Below, one piece after another: positions 25,101-33,600 of a stretch of DNA of 64,000 nucleotides. Location: positions 601,387 through 665,386 of the forward strand of contig NMRA01000169.1 of the NCBI GenBank assembly GCA_002633005.1, in the 5' to 3' direction. The stretch comes from Phoronis australis. Its lineage: Eukaryota; Phoronida; Phoronidae. A model generated the notes under the pieces. The model was not told where the DNA came from and did not search any database. It was given only the letters and a program-made list of their open reading frames with translations. The position numbers and the translations under genes were made by a program. Position 1 is the stretch's first letter. The number at the start of each line of letters is the position of its first letter.

Positions 25101-26737
25101 GAGTCCTGCATGACTAGACAAGGCACGCAGTACTCGCATTGCTTTATTCTGATTGGTTCATTTTCTCCACGCCGCATGTGTTGACAGTTAGTCGCGAGGT
25201 AAGCATGTCTGTAGTCATAGTGTATCTAGTAAACTTTTGCACCTAGTGAATTTTGCACCTAGCGATCCCTGCATTTCTGTCCCCTTCGGCATTTTTGATG
25301 TTCTTGTATTTAGAAAGAAGCTCTTCCAAATGTTTGTTAGCGGTAAGGTTCTCTGGCTGCATGTGAAAACTTTGATTGTTGTATGTTTGACTCTTTGTCG
25401 TATTGTATGGTATCTTGTTGTATCATGCCCGTGTCAGCTCAGATTGACGAGTTCCTGGGGCAGCTTTTGAGAGGCAGTTTATGATTTACACTCTTGCTAA
25501 ATGTAGTGAAACTGGTGGAGAACGCTACGTAATAATTAGCAGGCTTAAGCCCCTCCCATGTACTGTTTTTACATCCCTTGAATTCTCAGAAATTTCGCTT
25601 TTAAATTCCCTTGTTCGGTCACACTCTGCTTTGACCACCCACCTTTTTACAGTTTAAAATCCTTATAGATTGGCTCAAGTAAAATGGCACTTGTTCATGG
25701 AAAAATAACTTAAAACAATTGTTTTGGGCATACCTCACAGCCTTCATTCATATCCTGCTACAACTAGTGTTCTCTGTCTCATGGTTTCATTCAATCAGTA
25801 GAGGGTGCAGTGGGTGGAGGATGAAGACCAAGATAAGCTGGGCATTCACACTATTTTTAACCTGATTTGCATATTATTATGGTTACACTATTTGCTTATT
25901 ATTTCTTATCAGGGTTAGACAGTTATCTAAATAAATATTTCTGTTACCACACTTCCCAATTCATTGCTGTTGTCATTTTACTGTTCATAACCAAAAGGCA
26001 TTGCTTTCTATTTTAATACTGCTATCGCGATTTTTATTGCAATTGTCATCTCTTTTCTTATAAATAATGTCATTAATTCTGTTGGTTTATTATAACTGGT
26101 GTTATTATCCTAAGTAATGCCTTGAAGTTTATATTATTTTTTAATAGCATCATCAGGTTATTTAAAAAGCAACAAGGCTTTGAAATTTTGGGAATTTTTT
26201 ACTTATTTTCAAATTATTAACCTATTTCAAGTTGTTCACCATTCATTTAAAATAATGTTACACAACACTTAGATTTCTGAAACCTTAAAGGAACTATTGT
26301 ACAATAAAATTTGCAAAAATCGGATTCGAGAGATTTTATTCGAGGAAAAAGAAATATGATCAAATGCCCGAACTAGAACAACCCATGTGCGACTTGTTAT
26401 TTATTTTTTTATTTGTGTTTTATTCATTATTGGTATTGATATTCACTGCTGATATTCGTGAACATTGAGGTTATTTGTTATTCATTCCAGACTGGTTGGT
26501 GTGGAAGAAGAGATGAGGAAAGAACAGATCGAGATGCAGTTGGTCGTACAGCAGAAGACCAAGCTCATAGAGTCCCAGGAGCGGAGGATACAGTCGCTCG
26601 ACGCAGCCAACGCTCGTCTGCTCTCCGCACTAAGTCAGATGAGGGATAGATACGCGCAGCAGTCGAGTTCAAAGTCGACGGCCAAAATGACACTGTCGGT
26701 AACAGAAAATGGAGAATTCAAGAATAGTCAGTGTTGA
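9909..26737 (+). CDS. DAB2IP: DAB2IP/SYNGAP-family Ras GTPase-activating protein (5'-partial, 16 exons)
   Basis: This gene encodes a Ras GTPase-activating protein that speeds GTP hydrolysis on Ras-type GTPases at membranes. Sixteen exons join in consistent phases into 1264 codons plus stop. Numbering from the first whole codon, the end of the PH domain is about residues 1-75, C2 about 85-200 and RasGAP about 225-500. The arginine finger is R292 in [11 protein letters not shown], and the FLR motif is at 402-404 in [18 protein letters not shown] Ser-rich disordered region follows, then PLSFSNPLF (734-742), which is also found in vertebrate SYNGAP1, and a coiled coil. The tail [13 protein letters not shown]...[11 protein letters not shown] resembles DAB2IP most closely. 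The family call is certain; orthology to one vertebrate paralog is not, because this is probably the single invertebrate gene. The 5' exons are missing. Confidence 0.95.
10437..10594. mobile_element. GGCGGAT-type non-autonomous element, copy 2
   Basis: GGTGCGGATCCAGAATTTTT at one end and GCGCCCCCTGAAGCCACC at the other are imperfect inverted repeats of the same type as 38661-38817. It lies in a RasGAP intron. Confidence 0.5.
11421..11621 (+). CDS. DAB2IP: RasGAP exon: PH-C2 junction and first half of C2
   Basis: Acceptor ttttccgcag, donor GTGAGT at 11622. It encodes [20 protein letters not shown], then [11 protein letters not shown] and [10 protein letters not shown], the conserved C2 start of this family. 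The split first codon gives Cys where vertebrate paralogs usually have Asn before LR. Confidence 0.94.
12116..12201 (+). CDS. DAB2IP: RasGAP exon: C2 domain, lysine-rich loop
   Basis: Acceptor ttttacag, donor GTGATT at 12202. It encodes [20 protein letters not shown] followed by more lysines and NVLIG, matching the Lys-rich C2 loop of DAB2IP and SYNGAP1. Read-through past the donor soon meets a stop. Confidence 0.92.
12542..12606. repeat. 19-bp tandem repeat next to a RasGAP acceptor
   Basis: CTGTTGTCAACCCATATCC repeats three times perfectly plus a partial unit, ending 22 bp before the exon at 12629. Confidence 0.88.
12629..12816 (+). CDS. DAB2IP: RasGAP exon: end of C2
   Basis: Acceptor ttgcccag, donor GTACGG at 12817, ending in phase 0. 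It encodes [20 protein letters not shown] and [12 protein letters not shown], which correspond to the conserved RQF.EKWYP and ILPME.Y blocks. A 19-bp tandem repeat lies just upstream in the intron (12542-12606). Confidence 0.93.
13514..13676 (+). CDS. DAB2IP: RasGAP exon: start of the catalytic domain
   Basis: Acceptor aatccacag, donor GTCAGT at 13677, ending in phase 1. It encodes [20 protein letters not shown], then [20 protein letters not shown] and SEIKKL, the first helices of the RasGAP fold in this family. Confidence 0.94.
14709..14788 (+). CDS. DAB2IP: RasGAP exon carrying the arginine finger
   Basis: Acceptor gattgcag, donor GTGAGT at 14789. It encodes [20 protein letters not shown] and KLVGEK. 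The Arg of TFRGN aligns with the catalytic arginine finger of RasGAPs (Arg789 in p120GAP), so the enzyme should be catalytically competent. Confidence 0.95.
14876..14932. mobile_element. MITE half-copy in RasGAP intron
   Basis: Only the right arm remains: CATCAAACTGGTTCTCAAAA through to GGCTGTTAC, matching the 3' half of copies 1-3. Confidence 0.6.
15316..15494 (+). CDS. DAB2IP: RasGAP exon ending at a GC donor
   Basis: Acceptor ttcctctcag. It encodes [26 protein letters not shown] and [10 protein letters not shown]. The exon must end at 15494 (phase 2) at CCAG|GCAAGT: joining to 16154 restores AGG (Arg) and the conserved PRELWEVF. The nearest GT, at 15499, gives the wrong frame, so the intron is GC-AG. 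Confidence 0.92.
16154..16302 (+). CDS. DAB2IP: RasGAP exon with the FLR motif
   Basis: Acceptor gccattgcag, donor GTATGA at 16303. It encodes [20 protein letters not shown] and [23 protein letters not shown] plus CPxIMSPSLF is the RasGAP signature that stabilises the arginine finger. Confidence 0.95.
17187..17262 (+). CDS. DAB2IP: RasGAP exon: LTLIAK helix
   Basis: Acceptor tctattgcag, donor GTAAGT at 17263, phase 2 exit. It encodes [20 protein letters not shown] and ANFT, matching the nearly invariant RTLTLIAKVIQNLANF block of the family. Confidence 0.95.
18158..18265. mobile_element. Palindromic hAT-like MITE, copy 2 (in RasGAP intron)
   Basis: Same palindrome, from TGTAATAGTC to GACTGTTACC, flanked by CAGTGCTT (18150-18157) and TAGTGCTT (18266-18273): 7 of 8 matches. 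It lies between the 17187 and 18380 exons. Confidence 0.8.
18380..18470 (+). CDS. DAB2IP: RasGAP exon: end of the catalytic domain
   Basis: Acceptor ctgcctcag, donor GTAAGT at 18471. It encodes [20 protein letters not shown] followed by [10 protein letters not shown], equivalent to FG.KEEYM.FMN.FLEHEW in vertebrate paralogs. Confidence 0.95.
18888..18998 (+). CDS. DAB2IP: RasGAP exon: GYIDLG block
   Basis: Acceptor ttgtctag, donor GTGAGA at 18999; it is 37 whole codons in phase 0. It encodes [18 protein letters not shown], the conserved segment just after the GAP domain. Confidence 0.93.
19817..20543 (+). CDS. DAB2IP: RasGAP exon: disordered region with PLSFSNPLF motif
   Basis: Acceptor cttattttag, donor GTGAGT at 20544, phase 1 exit. 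It encodes 242 residues. The early helix [15 protein letters not shown] resembles the post-GAP region of the family. The low-complexity Ser/Asp-rich part includes [25 protein letters not shown] near the end is the conserved short motif of SYNGAP1 and DAB2IP. Confidence 0.9.
20727..20800 (+). mobile_element. tRNA-derived SINE head in RasGAP intron
   Basis: GGCAGTGTGGCTTAGTCGG (A-box-like) then TTCGCTCGAGTCCCACT (B-box-like) at tRNA spacing. The unrelated body continues toward about 20930, followed by a T-run. Confidence 0.45.
21232..22301 (+). CDS. DAB2IP: RasGAP exon: long Ser-rich region with RKISID repeats
   Basis: Acceptor ttctcattgtag, donor GTAAGT at 22302. It encodes 356 Ser/Thr-rich residues, predicted disordered. 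Imperfect basic-Ser repeats RKISIDN, RTVNIDT, RKISIDS and KKISVAA lie at about 21517-21610; these are plausible basophilic-kinase sites, not demonstrated. The exon is open without interruption for 1070 bp. Confidence 0.9.
22886..22967 (+). CDS. DAB2IP: RasGAP exon: coiled coil part 1
   Basis: Acceptor tttttttcag, donor GTAAGG at 22968, phase 1 exit. It encodes [20 protein letters not shown] and EAELQLT, with heptad-like Leu spacing. This is the start of the C-terminal coiled coil. Confidence 0.9.
23733..23862 (+). CDS. DAB2IP: RasGAP exon: coiled coil part 2
   Basis: Acceptor tgttcttcacag, donor GTAGGG at 23863, phase 2 exit. It encodes [20 protein letters not shown] and [13 protein letters not shown], which align with the YQARLEEGEERLRRQQEDKD-type helix of DAB2IP. 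Confidence 0.91.
23863..26490 (+). other. Largest RasGAP intron, no other feature seen
   Basis: This is a 2.6-kb intron between the two last coding exons. The short open frames in it lack splice signals and protein-like composition. Nothing repetitive was recognised. Confidence 0.6.
26491..26737 (+). CDS. DAB2IP: RasGAP last exon: coiled coil end and C-terminus
   Basis: Acceptor ttcattccag, stop TGA at 26735-26737. It encodes [34 protein letters not shown] and ends [12 protein letters not shown]. The DAANARL and TENGEF blocks recur at the C-terminus of vertebrate DAB2IP. There is no SYNGAP1-type PDZ-binding tail. Confidence 0.95.
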
Positions 26738-27807
26738 GCAGGCCAGTGTTGAGCTGTAGGCTATATGTTCATCAGGTGTTTGAAGTGAGACAATAATACG
26801 CACAGTGTCTCTTGTGAATTGGAAAGCAGTTCGCAAGCGGCCCGTGTGAGTTATATTGTTGTTAATCTGGAGATTTGTGGTGACAGGTCAGTAGAGAGCA
26901 AGCCAGTTGTGCTGTTCCTCCATCTGTATGCACCAGAGAGCCCAAGTGGTTTCGATCTGAGGACAACATTATCCATATACATATTTGGTATATGTTACCA
27001 AATCATTGAGATCATTGAGAAAGTTAAGTCTTCTTTAAACTTAACGAGTCTCTCCTTCAAAATAGGGCCAGTCTTAGGAAAGTACGGGCTAGCGAATGTT
27101 CATCAAAGAAAATGAATACAAGAATCTGGTTTCAGTCAAATAATGTTTGTGAAATCATAAGATAGGCAAGTTTTATTGTTGTACAACAAAAGTTAGGAGA
27201 ATACTTGTGGAGTGGAAGAGTTTTGCAAAGCCGTGATTACTGGTCGACCTATGACCCTAATGTGGCATCTTGGCTGCATCCCTACCAGTAGATGTCTCTG
27301 ACGAGCACACTTGGTGGTACTAGCGTTGAGTGCCAATAGTTGATTTTTTATTTATAAATATAAGAAGTTCTGTACTGGAAACTTTTAGCGTCAGCGTGGT
27401 TTTACACAGAAGTTTAGTTATTCTTTCATCTTCCAGGTGTCGGTAGCTGTTATCGGTCCCATGTGACGTGTGTCATGGCTTTGTGTAACTGTTCCAAGTT
27501 GATTATTATGCAACGTCCTTGCATTAAGAAGTCAGTGAAGCCTAAAATAATAGTTGTGGCAAAAAGGTTGAAACATGACATTAAAAATACTAATTCGTGC
27601 CAAGTTGTGAAATTTGAAACAGGAAATATTTTCGTTTGTTCCATATTCATTCTATCACTGCCATGTTCAGATGATGTAATTGTTTTATTATCAGTGAGAG
27701 ACACTCAATATTCACTAGATGGCGTTGGTGTAAAGGGTCAAGGTACTATGATTTCAGTGGTGTCAAAAATGTATGCAGAACAATGTTTCATAAGGTTCTA
27801 ACCTTAA

Positions 27808-27813
27808 AATAAA
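27808..27813 (+). promoter_or_regulatory. Candidate RasGAP polyadenylation signal
   Basis: This is an exact AATAAA about 1.07 kb after the RasGAP stop. A second AATAAA lies at 28427, right after a MITE. The choice between them cannot be made from sequence alone. Confidence 0.3.
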
Positions 27814-28308
27814 TGGAAAGTCATTCTCAGCCACCATTACTAACTATCTGAAGTATAAATCTATCAACTACAGATGGCGCTCCTTTCACACTGGTGAAGA
27901 GTTTCGCCTTTGCCATCACAGTGTGTTTGAGATTTTAAAAGAGCAGTTCTGCCATACCACCTGAATGCACTGGCTGAGCATTTAACCCTAGCGCCACCTA
28001 GTGAACTTCAAGCTCATCATTGGTAGTTTTGCTCTTGGTATTTTGTGTACTTCTGCTTAATTTTGGTTCAGAATTACACACAACTGTAAACTGGTTCTAA
28101 TTCAATCCATTATCGTAGTTGAGGAGGTTCGTCTTCCACATTTTTAAATATAAGCTGCCCAGTGGGTCATTTCGAGTATAATTATTATGACAGTCATTGT
28201 GACTGAATGTGGTGCCATCTTTTAGTAGTTGGCTAAACCATCGTGTGAATATTTAATTATTATTTAGAGTAATGGTGCTTGTGTTGTAAGATGCAATATT
28301 TATATTAA

Positions 28309-28414
28309 GGCAATAGTCACAGGGGTCCCAGATTTTGAGAACCAGTTTGATGCCCATTATTCAGGGGAGAAAACTGGTTCTCAAAATGCGGGACGCCTGT
28401 AAGTGACTATTACC
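28309..28414. mobile_element. Palindromic hAT-like MITE, copy 3 (intergenic)
   Basis: GGCAATAGTC to GACTATTACC, 106 bp, flanked by perfect 8-bp TATATTAA repeats at 28301-28308 and 28415-28422. The loop is in the opposite orientation to copy 1. This is the best-preserved insertion site in the window. Confidence 0.85.
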
Positions 28415-30473
28415 TATATTAATATCAATAAAGTTTGTCATAAATAAAACAATGATTTGTAACTTAGAATACTTTGCAATACACAAAACTTCAGGATGAC
28501 ATTCCGCAAGACTGGTTTCTTGGGAATTAGGTCAAACCACGCAAGTCTTCACGAGATATCACCATGCATTCACTAATGAAGCGCATCTTGCGTTACTGAA
28601 TATGTCCTGGTCTTGCCTGTTCTCAGTCTAGCCAAACCTCCACCTAGTGTCTACAGTGAGTGATAGAGGGATGCAATATGTTGTCAAAACGTTCTGATGC
28701 AAATAACCTTTCTAACAGGAGTTGCAAGTTCCAAAGCTTGATAAACAGAAAATTGCAAATATTAAGTTTTACTGCAAGATTTGAAGCTTACCAGTGACAA
28801 ACAGTTGCTGTTTTTTTTTGTTGTTAACTTCAAGCAGAAAAAATGCTTAATGATTGGAACATCGTGCAACATATTTCACCAACAAAACTCGTGTGTCAAA
28901 ATCATTTTAAGTGCTAAAAAAACACAATTTACCTCAGTTTCAGGAGTGACTACATTATCAGCATCTTTGAGCCTTTCTTTGGAGTATTGCAGGTCGCAAC
29001 CGTGAATTTAATATCCTGAAAATGAGAAAATAGAAGAAAGTTTTGTAGCTCCACGGACATGAGTGTGATGTATGAACGTACCCAGCACCAGTGTGTAATG
29101 TCCACAAACACACGTTTCTTGCACAAACATGCTGTGTCCTGTGGCAAAGTGTAGAGCCTCAGCATGACCACTAACACCTCATTGCCTCGCCATTACTTAT
29201 TGTACCATAATCCATGGGAAAAGGAGGATCGATGGCCGACTGCTTTTCACACTAAACCCAATGGAGAGATTGGACGCTTTAGTTCTGTGTATTATTTATC
29301 AACTGATAAATGCTCGTATTTTATGATTCTAAATTGACAGCTGATCGACCAATTCGGCTGGTTTCTGGTGTTTTTGATATGAAATTGGGTGATTTTAAGC
29401 ACTTTAACTCCGTACTGGCCAGAATTGATGAACTTTTTCTTTTAATTTTTATTCTGTCAAATCAGATAATTGTGATAATTATAGGACATGGCAAAATTTT
29501 CATTGTGGAAAGCAGAACAAGTGACCAGTGAAACAATGGTTTATTTTTGCCATATGCAGCACAAATTCTGGTCCTTACCTAAAAGTATAATTACCAATAC
29601 AATAATAATAATTACAATAACACTTGGAATGTAGAAGTAGCTAGTTTACTGTATTCATTGTTAAGTACATTTTTGACTGATGACACATTTTATCAGCAGG
29701 AAAAGACATTCACAGAAATATTTATCAAATGTGTAACTGAAATGACGCCTTCATAAGTGAGTATTGTTTAAACTAACTTTTAACACTGTAAACTTACGTT
29801 CCATCCAAGAAACAAACTTAAGATTTTGACTTCGAATGCATGCCTCTAGAAAATTGATCTCGGCTTGGGAAATGACATCAAGGTTTGCAAGGTGCTGGCA
29901 GTCACTTAATTCCTTGAAGCCATGCGCAAAGCACAAAATGACACTGTGTCGAACCAACTTTTAGAGGCTGGTTTTGAGTGACAATATACTGCCCTGAAAT
30001 CTCTAACAATTTGACAACGAAACAATTTGATATCAATTTCATGACAGTTAGTGGTCTAAAATCAAAAGTTGATTTTTTGTGATGGAAAACGGGTTCATTG
30101 CCACTTAAAATAGAACGGACATTTTGGATGGGTTGGAGGAAACAGCTTATCTTTAATGAAATAAGTCTACTTACTCAAAAGTAAAACAAAATACTTCCAT
30201 TAGTAAATATAATTTTGATACTTTAGAAAAACAATTAATGCAGTTCAGTTGAACCAAATAGAAACACAAACAATATCAATGATGTAATAAGATACACAGT
30301 GGCTGCACCAGATTGGCATAGCCAGTTTTGCTGGGTCAACATCTCATTGGTTTGTAAGCCAGAAGTGGTCATTGAAAACTAATCGGATGTCGTATTCAGT
30401 TGACCCAGCGGAGCCAGCGAATTCAATCAAGTGAACCGTTGTGAGTGACAGAATGGTTCCAGTCATGTGATGA

Positions 30474-30688
30474 CTAATACAACACACTGCCATTGGTGGA
30501 CAGTTGACGCTGAACAGTATAGTTGTCAAATACTAAGTTTTTATCAACAGACGACGTCTTCTTTGTGCGATTACTAGCAGCAACGATGATGATGATCAGA
30601 AGAACAAGGCTGAGAACTGCCATCCAAATGATGAGTAATAACATTACGTTGTTATTGACGATGGCATCGATGCCGTCTCCCGTTTGAG
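30474..30688 (-). CDS. Collagen-EGF short paralog exon 8: TM helix and tail
   Basis: Acceptor ctcatttcag, stop TAG at 30474-30476. It encodes [20 protein letters not shown] followed by [10 protein letters not shown] (helix and stop-transfer), then a 33-residue tail with NLVFDNYTV and a C-terminal VLY. The LIW...LLIIII core also occurs in the TM of the second paralog. Confidence 0.92.
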
Positions 30689-33600
30689 CTGAAATGAGAA
30701 TTGAGATGGGCATGAGAAAGGTTAGCGTAAAGAGAGATAGAGAAATGGATTTTCATACTGAGGTATAATGCAAGCTTTGGAAGCAGCTGTAGCTCCACCT
30801 TCAGTCACAAAAACGAACCTTATTTAGATCGCTTAGAGTTATGAAATTTGTCTGAAATCTTTCCTTTAACCAAACTAGAGGTGATTTCTGGGTTTTGGCA
30901 CAGCCGGTGTCATTCTATGTGCAGACCATTTCGATAGGATAACAAACTGTCAGTTATTTGGAAACCTAGAAATCACTTCTCATCTTAAGGTGGAAACTGA
31001 GACCGATTTTATAACGGGAATGGATCTAAAGTTTAAGTTCAATTCTTGGATGGAATGCGGGGTTATGACCACTTATAACTTTACGTTCAATTTGGGGGAT
31101 TGTTGTAGTAGAGTTGATGAATGATCACAGGCATAATGTAATTAAAACTCGCATAACAAATGCCAGTAGTCCAGTTCTTCTAGTTTGTGCATTCAGCCCT
31201 TCAGACAAGTCGGCTTTCGCAATACTCAGACGAAATCTCTTGGTTTGGTTGAATCCGACATGTGCGAGTTTCACTAAACTAGGAACAAATTTACTGTTTC
31301 ATGTTATATCGATAACTAGATACACATTGATCCCATTTACTGCCAACAGAGGGCACATCACAGGACAGAATAATCAGTGTGTATTTCCGTTGAAGCTCAA
31401 AAATCTGCAACCTTCAAAAATTTTTTTTTGTGAAAGTCACGCGACTCTTTGCGTCCGGGTTTGCAATCGCAACTAGACTCAAGAATTCTTTGTACGTAAT
31501 GGTGCCCTATAGAAAAACTATCCAACTTGTCTGGGTTATCTATATTGTCAAGGGTGTTTGAACTGAGGAAGTCAAAACGGTGTAAACTTGAGCATGAAAA
31601 ACGATATCATTGTTTTTGACGACTGAGGGGAGAGCGAGCAACAGTTTTAGGCACTAAGTATAACAGTCAAAACGAATGCAATGAAGCACTTCAGCTGAAC
31701 ATATTAATAAAGAGATTTATTAGTTACAGACTATACATGAATTACGTGGATTTCGGGAATAACCAAAAGCAGGTATTTTAAAATGTCAATTTTTCAACTT
31801 GGGGGGGTGGTTGTTAAACTGAATGTGACATTAACCCATACTAAATCTGCATACATACCCTGGTTGCCTGTGCTAACAGTGTATTCAGCCACACAGGTGT
31901 AACTTCCAGGTGTGTTCACACATGTGCCAGATTTACAAGGATTCGTCTTTGCTGCACACTCGTCAAGGTCTATAGGTAACATGGAATGAAAAAGTTCAGT
32001 GCCATGCTAAGTCCAATCAAATCAGGTCATATTTCAGTGCCATGCTGAGTACCAATCAAATCAGGACATATTTCAGTGCTATGCTGAGACCAGTCAAATC
32101 AACGCATATTTCAGTGGTAGGCTTTCAGTTTTTCCAAACAACACTACTGTGCAAATTCTATATTAACAGGAACTGACTTCAGTAATGTGAAATACATGTC
32201 GGAACATCCCTGTAATGAAGTTTAAACAGACATATGTTTAGCTAATGAAAAAAGTCATCAAAGGTTTCATATCATCCCAATGTCTAAGTTTTCAAAAAAT
32301 AACAGAAAATCGTCAAAACTTCACAACAGAAAGTCACAAAATCATACATGTCAACCATTTTTTTGTTCTAACCATAGCAATTTTTGTAAAAAACCAAAGT
32401 ACTCTTAAAACTGAGTCAAAATGTGGTCAAGAGTCAAAATCCATTGCATTGTATCTACTATATCTACTAGAGGCTCTTATATCTGACTAGTAACTATGAG
32501 TGTTGTTATACCCCTGGGAAACTCCTTTGGCCCTGTCGAGTAAGGCTCGCGATATGAGATTATTTTGACAAAAAAAATTGCCAGTAAAAGCCAAAGCAAA
32601 GATTTGATAACTTTAGTTCGAACATCGGCAAAAATGCGTATTAATTACCGAAAATACCTAGCATTTTGGTGCTACGACGTAGCACTACAGAAACAGCAAA
32701 AATACGTGGCAAATCCATAATTCCCATATTGGTTGACATGTATGCTATACAAAATAGTTTTCTTCATTTCTCCACATTTTTTTATGAAACTCAGACTAGA
32801 TGAATTGGACAAGATTTTATAAATTTCTCTATGCAAAGCCAACTCAGCCAGGTTTTCAACAATGGTATGCAAGTCAAGTTAATAAGTACATCAATTAATT
32901 ATGCGATAATATTCACAAGTGAACCTTGAGGGGTTCCACGGCACCCACCACTCTCTGGCCACTCAAGTAAAGTTGGACTTGTTCTATTACTGTCGATCAA
33001 CGGCTTACAAGAATTGACTTGGAATCCTGCCAAAAAAGCAAGCACCTCCTGCTTGGAGGTTGAAAGGGTTGAACATTGAGTCATTCCTCGATTGATATCC
33101 AACGTAGATCAAGCACAGTGATTTTGTTGTGCATAATTCATGCAGACAAGGGAGTGATTCAACTTCAACACTAAGGTTTAGTCGCTACAGTTTCGAGCCT
33201 TTCAATATTTACCTTTGCAAGCGAGTTTGTTGCTTTGCAGAGTAAACCCTGGTTTACAGGTGCAGACGAATGAACCGGCGGTATTGTTGCAGTAGTGCTG
33301 GCAGTAACCATTGAATTCGCTACATTCGTTTATGTCTGTAGAAAGATGAAATACCAGATACTATGTAGAACCATAACCACCCAAGTTATAGCAATAATAA
33401 TAACAAATAATAATAATTATTATTATCATTATTATAATAAATTATGTACTAACAATATTACCACTACAGATCCTGCTACCAGTTATAATAATGATAGATA
33501 AATCAATAACAATATTATTTAATAATTGTAAAAATATCAATAATAACAATAAATATAATGATCTAAAGATAATGATAATGTTCATGATCATGCTAATAAT

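Larger units (their letters stand above)
26738..30473. other. RasGAP 3' UTR and convergent intergenic region
   Basis: Between the RasGAP stop (+) and the collagen-EGF stop (-), this region must hold both 3' UTRs. AATAAA motifs occur on the + strand (27808-27813, 28427-28432), and candidate minus-strand signals (TTTATT on +) lie at 29448-29453 and 29540-29545. A palindromic MITE sits at 28309-28414. Open frames such as 27463-27801 (+) have no family resemblance. Confidence 0.55.

Noticed and set aside
27463-27801. 112-residue plus-strand frame after the RasGAP stop
   Set aside because: No family resemblance, no splice or start support, and it overlaps another frame on the opposite strand. It lies in the expected 3' UTR.
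32899-33102. Possible reverse-transcriptase scrap ([14 protein letters not shown]) on the minus strand
   Set aside because: Only one short motif resembles RT, with no flanking RT segments in order.
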